Shown here piece by piece: positions 17,101-22,761 of a DNA stretch of 64,000 nucleotides; position 1 is the first letter of the stretch, and each line of letters opens with the position of its first letter. The DNA comes from CALZKI01 sp964567585. GTDB taxonomy: Bacteria; Bacillota; Clostridia; Lachnospirales; Lachnospiraceae. A model generated the notes under the pieces. The model searched no databases and was not told where the DNA came from. It was given only the letters and a program-made list of their open reading frames with translations. Position numbers and translations under genes: made by a program. The stretch lies in NCBI GenBank assembly GCA_964567585.1, contig CAZMND010000002.1, positions 8,673-72,672 on the forward strand, written 5' to 3'.

Positions 17101-18530
17101 ATGATATTAAGACAGATATTATGGTATACAGAAATGATTACTATTATATTTCGGAGGAAGGTCTTGTTTCATCAGCAGGCACATGGGCAGGCGACTTTGT
17201 TACATTGATGAATGGTAAAGCATTAGATGCAAGTGGAAATATCTGGAATGTAGAAAGCCGTAAGAAAGTAGGAAGTGTTACACAAACAGTGAAACAAAGT
17301 GAGGATAATCCACTTTGGACATTCAAATACGGAAGTATTGATATAAAAACCTATGCGAAGTTCAGTGCAATTGAATCGGAATATGATACTATCAACAGAA
17401 ATGCACAGATTTTTGTACTGAATGAACAGTTATTCGCTGTGGATGGTTCGCTTGAAACAAGAAAGACGGATATTTTGATTTACAAACTGAATGGCGTTCA
17501 ATACCAGACAGTTCTGGGTAATGATGGTATGATGGTTGATATGATGCAGGATGATTGGAATATTCCGGAAGACGTGGACAATCAGGCGATTGTTCGTATG
17601 AGTAATACGTTAAATGCATCGGTTCCATATGTTCTTGTTGAATACAATAACGGCGGAATTATCGGATATAATTACGCAACAGGCGATATCCTTTTTGATA
17701 ACAGTATCGAAAAAGAAGTTTCTCTGTTAGATTATGCGGTTGAATTCTTTGGTGAGAAGAAAGATTCACAGTATGCAAATATCAGCAATACTTATTCGGC
17801 AAATGCTAATTTGAGTGAAATGATTCATTCAGCTGCTGATTTGGAAAAAATTGTCGGTAACAGTTCGGGTGAACTTGTAACTGATAACAGTACCGGAGAA
17901 AATACAGGTTCTACGGTAGGTGCGCAGGCGATGGCGGATGCAAATAATGCACAGGCAGGAGAAGGTGTACAAGGAAGCAGTGATGCACTGAATGGCCAGG
18001 GTTCTAATGAAGATGATTTTGCAGGCGTAAAGGATGATGAAGAAGGTACGTTTGTAAGTACACAGGAAACAGAACCTGAAAATGCTACAGAAAATGAAAG
18101 TACTTCTTCTGAAACATCAACCGAAATCGTGGAAGATGAAAACACCAAGGATTCGGATGATACTAATGTAGATAATACGGAAGAAGGTAATTCGTCTGCG
18201 AATAATCCAAATCCGAGCGAACGTCCGGAAAATCCGGGTGAAAATCAGGAAGTCGGAGCCGGAGAATATATGACTGTTTACAACAATGAAACAGGCGTAT
18301 ATGAAATTGTCAGTGTGGCAGAGTATCTCACTAAGGATGCGTATATTTCCGAAAATCATAAACTGGGTATTAAAGATTTATCTAAAGAAGTATCCAGTGG
18401 ATATGCGGTATCGACTATTGATGTAAATCAGGAAAGAGGTATTATTATGTACATTATTCCGATTTTCATTATCTTTGGTATTGCAGGCGCAATTATTATT
18501 TATGTAAAACGTAAAGAGCGTAAAGCATAA
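8100..18530 (+). CDS. giant GLUG-repeat surface protein anchored by a TM helix at both ends
   Basis: This protein has 3,476 residues. A basic N-terminus precedes TM1 (about 23-41). Residues about 50-245 match the ectodomain of the two other bitopic cluster proteins. Residues about 255-342 are an acidic then Pro/Gly/Ser-rich linker. From about 343 to 1050 there are several Fn3/Ig-like beta domains. Three modules beginning near residues 1067, 1551 and 2091 each contain an Asp-Leu-Asp-Phe-type or equivalent opening, a Phe-[Asn/Asp]-Gly segment and runs of GLUG-type motifs such as VGGLVG, VGGVVG and VGGFAG, expected to form a beta-helix. After about 2660 come further beta domains, an Asn/Glu/Ser/Thr-rich stretch (about 3260-3400), and a C-terminal TM helix (about 3448-3469) ending in KRKERKA. 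Both ends should therefore be cytoplasmic. No HExxH, LPXTG or obvious enzyme site was seen. It overlaps the preceding gene by 4 bp and ends the operon. It is probably an adhesin-like or force-bearing surface part of the ATPase machine. Confidence 0.9.
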   Translation: MILKKNKETVKKVNKKALDKRNYFFFALVGVILIGILMILQTRFKEYFRLNNDGFAVVSNTVTEYLSIDPNEEDVEKIISLKSFDALEYLYTQGGKIFLGEDKKVEVDTSYPVYMNQGAVLQLIEGTGILYDEDYERVETYQGLYIEGGYAYNVDGQKADPVRYLFLGMNNGNFVNFDEITYHLKNEEYDINENSLVHFEADYFSYYEYEKGELVYKYCVSVNDSFKLKVGETQYTYDELLKLLGLRSEYASFDGIEKDENVEEDFTVNDDVEMDEDEDDTVEAQVEKPKAQPSTPPTPPAPSQGKENTNSSPGVRPEGIVRPGSGSGNTEDKTDEVENYIQPNVIINSVSAKVYRIEIDATVYDPANRIDTTRFVRFEVYEVDKDGNEQLAMRSYRRGEGQNVTTLGGGAIKPETTYRIYGDYTYFDQYDKEQYVDLGSYEITTGSFSDLTQISLTHKQGTSYHNRIEVVDFGYKPDESDDELIYGISQYGGIRFVVKNKTTGAEVTSRILTVGETNSFKANNGVILNSLSTLKAKTEYQYEFEIEDYFGNKITLENAIGYAMTSNHAPSATIIEKNNEIGRMVLTLSIEDVDAAAVPSKSTTDAADACDVYVILTKDDPSRLEKYTTFEEMEEAGVITAYKKLDVGEYTYTPYDSETGTISATNLDIEFTNLRLGEKFFVTVYGDYDLTNQKGPQYFKPIGQSSFKTTDLNSLGKIYVTVDFDTDRLTYKSLPMSFHLNNEATSPQLETLITGMKIDVIRDGGVGDDAIIDATFGFTDSTLAADGSTKIIDMFKNTAVTYLADNLQSMTEYQLKAVIYAKYQDEEYEITPQLSNYAFKTLRKPAEVIVEDLLFAAGTLVFDVKVEDPDETVIGISGDKVVVQLYTREGEFVKTTRVEKGLEEWQTVTFDNLDPGKKYQIRFVAVEYNEGYTNASYESNKILKTVDVNESMSMDGTIKLQSVSEIDGDVEHYQALVKATLSDPDHYLTRKDAIPYYIRVEKDGVIVEDTAYDLSQEEEAAVYEKKHSYIVDKGEHTYKFTMYVIVSDRFVELDTLTFTTEEIIQGFDTAYEMIKLLQDNPDGKYVATNSFVLNSNEWNFKDVVDPGDVEAMPEADLEAMGDGLSGANIVNIFNGKIDFQGFTLTHNYYEDSQRMITNIGSQGVIENFVYSVKCLNATRVYDDGVLCYRNFGTIRDIYMKYHGGYYLNNEYFGILCRINSSTGIIEKFVIENIPDEGFSSFSAYKNAGIVANTNYGIVRYGYAYGENVVTTEVNQITSRDIGGLVGVNATLGNMYSLYSLLNVDETSLRKDSDYTYGGDYGAVCGRSTGKLHNLYSAKDSFIIESKNSEADGYHHSQVVGRRTRPTNSNVYYYSNKSYPDAEASKVYSVGINELYDVTWQKNMLTDNFDVSLVEVGYYPHIELSSDLPEQEYIALPTRDMSQQVEISRATVMEYGVLADGKTDCATVEFVFSNRDGVNIIGLEITDLDVELDLTTASYEDGYTTIWGVVSNPRSFYSEYEIQSVKYYRNSNLSANAVNYLLKADFCRKIYTTDDWYDYMVDRNSAEEYENIKLEADLDFQGIKADDIMVKYAFDRIFDGNGHTISNIDLQYGFNAKNNSTIRRLFKGDIQYSSTIKNLYIENYKAGGKYYYASKGKTYISTSAGVFGTVYGVLENIHVKDVELYTYSYAGGLAAYLAASGEAKDCSVTNLNLVYCDPNDTNVDSFIGGLVGRMNESRLSHCYTQNVNITVEETKSTYGIGGVVGYAVNSVIDTAYAEGEIVSRAQKVGGVVGHYYCTNAAVACMKNMYAKVDIICYTDIVGGLVGQNNITQERVSATNNFSGIAFGNVYLSNIDSVNCSQTIGANLGKTATFYGYEEQLVNGISGVGYEGKEEYIRGLASFDELMNDAENTYFNVIEFENVYDVSGAEDGYLPKMYYEDQSKGLLPNQTDLVLNELRELDIEVTNVLHNDVNRLVTVELRNPNNYKITAINIRDLKYHFVDMTKGSAHYGDAVSIDVASDYDRGYTRIYLQYDEERNQEYFLDSYVLDKISFYAVENSGLDKNLTSDSITTNLKDIEIYSRINVMLCMDIPNVSAWQNIANRENNGHTYENYRLTGDLDFTYEKPATNLKLGRLISDNGERTIRNVNIKGADMHLISRLNSGISGVNFVNCTVTSSTVNCIGLIGVSNGSIINCDFEKITINPQTNNRDEVGIIGHCNGGTYKNITLKDITINATQTNIDYVGGFAGKVQDESFYENIAASNIKVTGTANYVGGLAGYIETANVKDIDISDIVVDGKANYVGGFSGLLGANSNYRDQVASNIRITGTATYDAEGRCVSSTTNIYGNKYVGGFVGYICEKVGTAYEVSRINPNLLVDQVVVEGLDCFGGAIGWSYTNMYHLTVSNSLVKTRSTMDSATVYASCGGIIGETTYSATRALLTDNVLIDVTNTNNVGGLVGAYSKATMQQCFAKNSHINASKTNKCTETLINVGGLIGCYENSMYYNGVLNTNIYAPDYSNVGGLVGRLSTSLANSHYVGRSFYLADYDKEAELEYLADTLNRYTAAASDDYYVVGFTNVGGLVGMQNSGYVRENYSNANVIAANTQIAGGMVGMYCNEYIASVSAGKTNYTYSVTGMYNNYFAGNVTAVNGYAGGAIGRTGLLYKGLGTDANGTVSLTGYNGSRIKGVNSNTNEVDKTYGNIVFADTITGGSGKTGAFAADDTKFVFIGRDNRIWDKTILNDGTGNVYAASITKEDGAYAYNYWNPDKTKLASGFPSKLNEMQVFESTDLDGSYVVNTKYNRASNFYSSIGWTLAYTGTASYGYVNRNTYWGASVGDIPDGSGGTKGLRNRYDPNVYDSGSYLPIIREATTTMYNQDNLVQKQFTLSRLPLPRDKAMARTLSLTSNYGLRQIEATYGTLYASDIDKINVEFSDDLVDAGYYVLKSGDTVIAKEVIKDRVTTFSYAFDENITFEYGFLKDTSLSEDTILKGSNLEELESLLFGVNDIKTDIMVYRNDYYYISEEGLVSSAGTWAGDFVTLMNGKALDASGNIWNVESRKKVGSVTQTVKQSEDNPLWTFKYGSIDIKTYAKFSAIESEYDTINRNAQIFVLNEQLFAVDGSLETRKTDILIYKLNGVQYQTVLGNDGMMVDMMQDDWNIPEDVDNQAIVRMSNTLNASVPYVLVEYNNGGIIGYNYATGDILFDNSIEKEVSLLDYAVEFFGEKKDSQYANISNTYSANANLSEMIHSAADLEKIVGNSSGELVTDNSTGENTGSTVGAQAMADANNAQAGEGVQGSSDALNGQGSNEDDFAGVKDDEEGTFVSTQETEPENATENESTSSETSTEIVEDENTKDSDDTNVDNTEEGNSSANNPNPSERPENPGENQEVGAGEYMTVYNNETGVYEIVSVAEYLTKDAYISENHKLGIKDLSKEVSSGYAVSTIDVNQERGIIMYIIPIFIIFGIAGAIIIYVKRKERKA

Positions 18531-18538
18531 AACTAAAG

Positions 18539-18569
18539 GAGTCGTAATTTGATGATTACGGCTCTTTTT
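18539..18569 (+). terminator. Rho-independent terminator after the ATPase/giant-protein operon
   Basis: An inverted repeat (GAGTCGTAAT / ATTACGGCTC, ten pairs with one G-U) with a short loop is followed by a T-run. It starts 8 bp after the giant gene's stop, marking the operon end and separating it from the LtaS-like gene. Confidence 0.85.
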
Positions 18570-18686
18570 ATGCATATCGCACAAAAAGAGAAAAAAAACT
18601 TGTGAAATATGTACACTTATAACGTTGTGTTTTTATATAAAATTCTTTATTCTTATTGTGTATGTTTAAGTACAGAAGGAGAACTT

Positions 18687-20855
18687 ATGGGTAAAGGTTT
18701 TTTTAAGAAAGAAAAGCTAGTTAAATTTTTCAATAGAACATCGTTGATTTGGCATATGGTATTGGCTGCTTTTTTATGTTTGTTTATTGAATCCTGTTCA
18801 AGACATTCCGTGAAAGCTGCTTTTACATTTTTGAAAGAAACACCATGGATTTTCTTATATAATTCTCTGATTATTTATGTGACATTTTTTGTTGTATATC
18901 TTTTCAGAAAAAGAATTGCAATGCGTGTTACGCTTTCGGTTTTATGGTGTTTTTTGGGAATTATAAATGGTTGTATTTTGGCAAAAAGAGTAACGCCTTT
19001 TAGTTATACGGATTTAAAGCTGATAGGTGACTTGTTTGCAATGAATAGTACATATTTTACAGCGACAGAATGTGTATTGGTTATTATTTTGGTTGCGATT
19101 GTTGTTGCATTAAATGTATTGCTTTATATAAAAGCACCAAAATTCAAAGGAAAGATTAATAAGTTGATTTCGCTGACTGTAATCGGTTCGTGTTTTATGT
19201 GGCTTCCGATGGTGACTGAAGCAGCGGTAAACAAAGAAGTTTTATCAACTTATTTTGAAAATATTGCATTGGGATATGAAGAATATGGATTTGTATATGG
19301 TTTTTCCACCAGTGTTGTCGGTACGGGAATGAGCAGACCGGCCAATTACAGTGAAGAAATCATTGTGGAAATTCAGGATTCCATTCAGGTAAATGAAACG
19401 GCTGAAACGGAAAAACTACCAAATGTTATTGTGGTTTTATTAGAGTCTTTTATTGATCCGACAGAAGTAAATTATTTGGATATTGAAGGGGAAGCGATAC
19501 CAAATTTCCGTTATTTAGAAGAAAATTTCACAACCGGTTATATGACGGTTCCGGTTGTCGGTGCAGGTACTGCAAATACAGAATTTGAAGTGCTTACAGG
19601 TATGAGTATGCGTTTCTTCGGTACGGGAGAATATCCATATAAAACAATTTTGAAGGAAACCGATTGTGAAAGTATTGCCGGCAATCTTGGAAAACTGGGC
19701 TATTCAACTCATGTAGTACACAATAATACAGCAAAATTTTATAGCCGTAATAATGCTTTTTCCATGATGGGATTTGATTCCTTTGTCAGCAAAGAATTTA
19801 TGATTGTAGATGAATACAACACATTGGGTACATGGGCCGCTGACAATTTGTTACTGGAACAGATTGATAATGTAATGAATAAAAGTGAAAATCAGCAGGA
19901 TTTGGTGTATTGTATTACCGTTCAGGGGCACGGTGCATATCCGACAGAACCGGTTTTTGAAGAACCGGAATTTAAGGTTACGGGTGCGCCGACAGATGAA
20001 CTCAATTATTCATGGGAATACTATGTAAATGAACTTCACTATGTTGATGAGTTTATTGGTAATCTTGTAGCGCAGATGGAAGCAAGAGATGAAGAAACCT
20101 TGATTGTGCTTTGGGGTGATCATTTGCCGACTATGGGACTTAATGAAACGGATATGGCCTCAGGCAGTACATTCAAAACCAAATATGTTACCTGGAATAA
20201 CTTCGGTTTACCTAAAAAAGACGCGGATTTAACTGCGTATCAGTTACTTGCTTATGTGACAGGACAGGCAAATATTCATGAAGGTACAATTTTTAAATAT
20301 CATCAGGATTATTTGAATGCAGGCTATGCAATTGATAATGATATTTATTTAAATGGTCTTGAAAACTTACAGTATGACCTTTTATATGGTAAGAGATATT
20401 CTTATGCCGGTGAGGATTTATACCCTGCCAGCGATTTAGAACTCGGTGTGAATGATATAATAATTGATTCCGTGGCGGTTATCGGAAAAGGTTTATATGT
20501 TTATGGTGAAAACTTTACGGCATGGACGAAAGTATACATTAATGGTGAAAAGTGTGCGACAAAGTTTATTTCGCCGGAATGTCTTGCTATCAGCTTGAAT
20601 AAATACGATATCAACGATGGGGATATCATTAATGCGAACGTTGTAGGTACAGGTACCATTTTACGTGCTTCAGAAGATTACATCTTCACGCATTATGTAG
20701 AAGATGTGAATAATCCATCTATGATTGCAAATGAAGCATTGGCTGATTATCTGATTGAAGAAGATATTGTATTACATGAAGTTATATTGGATGATGAAGA
20801 AGAGTTAACAGAACCGCACGAAGATGAGAGTCTTGATATAGAAATTACAGAATAA
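18687..20855 (+). CDS. LtaS-family phosphoglycerol transferase/sulfatase with extra C-terminal domain
   Basis: The start at 18687 follows AGAAGGAGAA, giving 722 residues; an upstream in-frame start at 18609 has no such site. The N-terminal ~200 residues contain about five TM helices. The extracellular alkaline-phosphatase-type domain begins near Val-Ile-Val-Val-Leu-Leu-Glu-Ser-Phe, with the nucleophile as Thr295 in Gly-Thr-Ala-Asn-Thr-Glu-Phe. Metal ligands are visible in Gln-Gly-His-Gly and Trp-Gly-Asp-His. Known family members transfer phosphoglycerol to lipoteichoic acid or related surface polymers. The last ~120 residues add a beta domain resembling IPT/TIG (Val-Tyr-Ile-Asn-Gly-Glu pattern) and an acidic tail, not usual in LtaS. 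It is a separate transcription unit, with terminators on both sides. The exact substrate cannot be read from sequence. Confidence 0.88.
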   Translation: MGKGFFKKEKLVKFFNRTSLIWHMVLAAFLCLFIESCSRHSVKAAFTFLKETPWIFLYNSLIIYVTFFVVYLFRKRIAMRVTLSVLWCFLGIINGCILAKRVTPFSYTDLKLIGDLFAMNSTYFTATECVLVIILVAIVVALNVLLYIKAPKFKGKINKLISLTVIGSCFMWLPMVTEAAVNKEVLSTYFENIALGYEEYGFVYGFSTSVVGTGMSRPANYSEEIIVEIQDSIQVNETAETEKLPNVIVVLLESFIDPTEVNYLDIEGEAIPNFRYLEENFTTGYMTVPVVGAGTANTEFEVLTGMSMRFFGTGEYPYKTILKETDCESIAGNLGKLGYSTHVVHNNTAKFYSRNNAFSMMGFDSFVSKEFMIVDEYNTLGTWAADNLLLEQIDNVMNKSENQQDLVYCITVQGHGAYPTEPVFEEPEFKVTGAPTDELNYSWEYYVNELHYVDEFIGNLVAQMEARDEETLIVLWGDHLPTMGLNETDMASGSTFKTKYVTWNNFGLPKKDADLTAYQLLAYVTGQANIHEGTIFKYHQDYLNAGYAIDNDIYLNGLENLQYDLLYGKRYSYAGEDLYPASDLELGVNDIIIDSVAVIGKGLYVYGENFTAWTKVYINGEKCATKFISPECLAISLNKYDINDGDIINANVVGTGTILRASEDYIFTHYVEDVNNPSMIANEALADYLIEEDIVLHEVILDDEEELTEPHEDESLDIEITE

Positions 20856-20862
20856 AGAAATG

Positions 20863-20903
20863 AAAAAAGAGAAAGATTACATTGTAATACTTTCTCTTTT
20901 TTT
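20863..20903 (+). terminator. Rho-independent terminator after the LtaS-like gene
   Basis: A long A/T-rich hairpin (AAAAGAGAAAGATTAC pairing with GTAATACTTTCTCTTTT, one bulged base) is followed by T residues, 8 bp after the stop codon. Confidence 0.85.
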
Positions 20904-20939
20904 GTATGATAAATATATCAAAAGAGTGAGGTAAAAGTG

Positions 20940-21113
20940 ATGTCAATATGTGATACCTGTATCAATTATGAATATGATGAAGATTATGAATGTTATACCT
21001 GTATGATGGATTTGGATGAAGATGAATATGAAAAATTTATTACAAACCGAAACACATCCTGTCCATATTATCAGAATGGGGATGAATATCTGGTAGTACG
21101 TAAGCAAATGTAA
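20940..21113 (+). CDS. small Cys-rich acidic protein, DUF6472-like
   Basis: This 57-residue protein starts at ATG 20940, preceded by GTGAGGT. Five Cys are arranged as Cys4-x2-Cys7, Cys18-x2-Cys21 and Cys41, with many Asp, Glu and Tyr between them, ending in Val-Val-Arg-Lys-Gln-Met. I recognise the pattern as the small DUF6472-type proteins common in Lachnospiraceae; function is unknown. Two CxxC knuckles suggest metal binding (zinc or Fe-S). It lies upstream of pdp and downstream of a terminator, so it may be the first gene of that unit. Confidence 0.8.
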   Translation: MSICDTCINYEYDEDYECYTCMMDLDEDEYEKFITNRNTSCPYYQNGDEYLVVRKQM

Positions 21114-21145
21114 ATAGGCGTAGGATTGGAAGTGGGGCAAAGACT

Positions 21146-22450
21146 ATGAGAATGTATGACTTAATTATGAAAAAAAGAAATGGTGGCGTGCTTTCTAAGG
21201 AAGAAATTGATTTTATGATTTCGGAATATACAGATGGTAAAATACCGGATTATCAGATGTCGGCTATGATGATGGCAATTTATTTTGTTGGGATGAACGA
21301 TGAAGAAACACTCCATTTGACTATGGCAATGGCACATAGTGGTGATATGCTTGATTTGTCAGCAATTCATGGAATTAAAGTAGACAAGCACAGCACAGGT
21401 GGTGTGGGAGACAAAACCTCTCTGGCATTGACTCCGATGGTGGCTGCGTGTGGCTTATCCGTTGCAAAAATGAGCGGCAGAGGTCTTGGTCACACCGGTG
21501 GTACAATTGATAAACTGGAAAGCTTTGAAGGCTTCAGAACAGATATTCCAACGGAGAAATTCATAGAAAATGTTAATACAATCGGTGTTTCCATTATGGG
21601 TCAGACTGCCAATCTGGCACCGGCGGATAAGAAACTTTATGCTCTGCGCGATGTAACAGCAACGGTTGATAATATGTCTTTAATTGCGTCCTCCATTATG
21701 AGTAAAAAGCTTGCGGCAGGAAGCGATGCCATTGTTTTGGATGTAAAGACCGGAAGCGGTGCATTTATGAAAGAAAAAGAAGATGCAACCTTGCTTGCAA
21801 AGGCTATGGTTAATATCGGAAAAATGGCAGGACGTAAGACTGTTGCAATTATTACGGATATGGATCAGCCCCTTGGTTTCGCAGTAGGAAATGCATTGGA
21901 AGTAAAAGAAGCCATAGATACTTTGCAAGGCAGGGGCCCTGAAGATTTTACAAAACTCTGTTATACATTGGGAGCGTATATGCTTATGGCAGGTGAAATT
22001 GCACCGGACGTTCAAAGTGCAAAAGCGATGATAAAAGAAGCCGTAGACAGTGGTAAAGCTTTTGAAAAATTTGTTGAGTTTATTTTGGCTCAGGGTGGAA
22101 ATGCCGAGCAGGCACACAATCCTAAGCTTTTGCCAAAAGCAGCTTTGGAAGAAGAAGTTTTTACCGAAACGGAAGGCTACATTGAAAAAATCGTATGTGA
22201 TGAAGTGGGCGTTTGTTCATTAATTCTTGGCGGTGGACGAGAAAACAAAGAGAGTGAAATTGATTTATCCGTTGGACTGATTTTGCATAAAAAAGTTGGG
22301 GATTATGTTTCGAAGGATACTCCGATTGCGACGATTTACGGCAATTCTGAAGTGAAAATTAAAGAAGCAAAGGAAAGACTCTTAAAGGCATATACATTTA
22401 CAGATAAAGAAGTCATAAAAAGAGAACTGATTCAAGGAATTATTGAATAA
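21146..22450 (+). CDS. pdp: pyrimidine-nucleoside phosphorylase
   Basis: This 434-residue protein matches the thymidine/pyrimidine-nucleoside phosphorylase family end to end. The start MRMYDLIMKKRNGG parallels B. subtilis Pdp. The phosphate-binding Lys-His-Ser-Thr-Gly-Gly-Val-Gly-Asp and the family signature Ser-Gly-Arg-Gly-Leu-Gly-His-Thr-Gly-Gly-Thr-Ile-Asp-Lys-Leu-Glu are intact. It catalyses reversible phosphorolysis of uridine, thymidine and deoxyuridine in pyrimidine salvage. Length is normal. No terminator lies between it and yqfC 20 bp downstream, so read-through into the sporulation/phoH run is possible. Confidence 0.95.
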   Translation: MRMYDLIMKKRNGGVLSKEEIDFMISEYTDGKIPDYQMSAMMMAIYFVGMNDEETLHLTMAMAHSGDMLDLSAIHGIKVDKHSTGGVGDKTSLALTPMVAACGLSVAKMSGRGLGHTGGTIDKLESFEGFRTDIPTEKFIENVNTIGVSIMGQTANLAPADKKLYALRDVTATVDNMSLIASSIMSKKLAAGSDAIVLDVKTGSGAFMKEKEDATLLAKAMVNIGKMAGRKTVAIITDMDQPLGFAVGNALEVKEAIDTLQGRGPEDFTKLCYTLGAYMLMAGEIAPDVQSAKAMIKEAVDSGKAFEKFVEFILAQGGNAEQAHNPKLLPKAALEEEVFTETEGYIEKIVCDEVGVCSLILGGGRENKESEIDLSVGLILHKKVGDYVSKDTPIATIYGNSEVKIKEAKERLLKAYTFTDKEVIKRELIQGIIE

Positions 22451-22470
22451 TCTTTTGCATATTTTTTAGT

Positions 22471-22752
22471 ATGAAAAAGAATTCTAATTTTTTAACAGCC
22501 AAAGAACATATTTCCGGAAAAATCGGATTTACACAGGATGTGATGCTTGGAGCAACTATAATCACTCTAGAAGGTGACACAGCGCTTTTTGTGGAAAATT
22601 ATAAGGGGATTGTTACCTACACGGATCAATGTATTGTTATCCAGGGACGCAAGAATAAAATACACATCGAAGGAAAAAACATGCAAATTGAATACTACAC
22701 GAATATGGATATGAAAATCAAAGGAATTATTTCGGCAGTAAAATATTGTTAG
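22471..22752 (+). CDS. yqfC: sporulation protein YqfC
   Basis: This 93-residue YabP/YqfC-family protein has the beta-rich core (Gly-x-Thr-Gln-Asp-Val-Met-Leu-Gly, then Leu-x-Gly, then a glycine-rich turn and Ile-Lys-Gly-x-Ile). In B. subtilis yqfC belongs to the sigma-E regulon and works with yqfD in spore formation. yqfD starts 9 bp downstream and phoH follows, which is the conserved clostridial and bacillar order. Oddly, I see no Shine-Dalgarno sequence before the ATG: the upstream bases are GCATATTTTTTAGT. Spore-forming ability of the organism is supported by this pair. Confidence 0.85.
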   Translation: MKKNSNFLTAKEHISGKIGFTQDVMLGATIITLEGDTALFVENYKGIVTYTDQCIVIQGRKNKIHIEGKNMQIEYYTNMDMKIKGIISAVKYC

Positions 22753-22761
22753 GAGTTTAAG

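Noticed and set aside
8100..18530. Giant protein as an M26-type IgA1 protease, suggested by the GLUG motifs
   Set aside because: No HExxH zinc motif or other protease signature was seen anywhere in the sequence.
21680..22117. Minus-strand open frame of 145 codons inside pdp
   Set aside because: It is antisense to a fully conserved enzyme gene, with unnatural composition and no start signal.
22437..22464. Sigma-E promoter before yqfC (ATTATT ... CATATTTT)
   Set aside because: Spacing is about right but the -10 matches the sigma-E consensus poorly and the region is A/T-rich, so I cannot support it.
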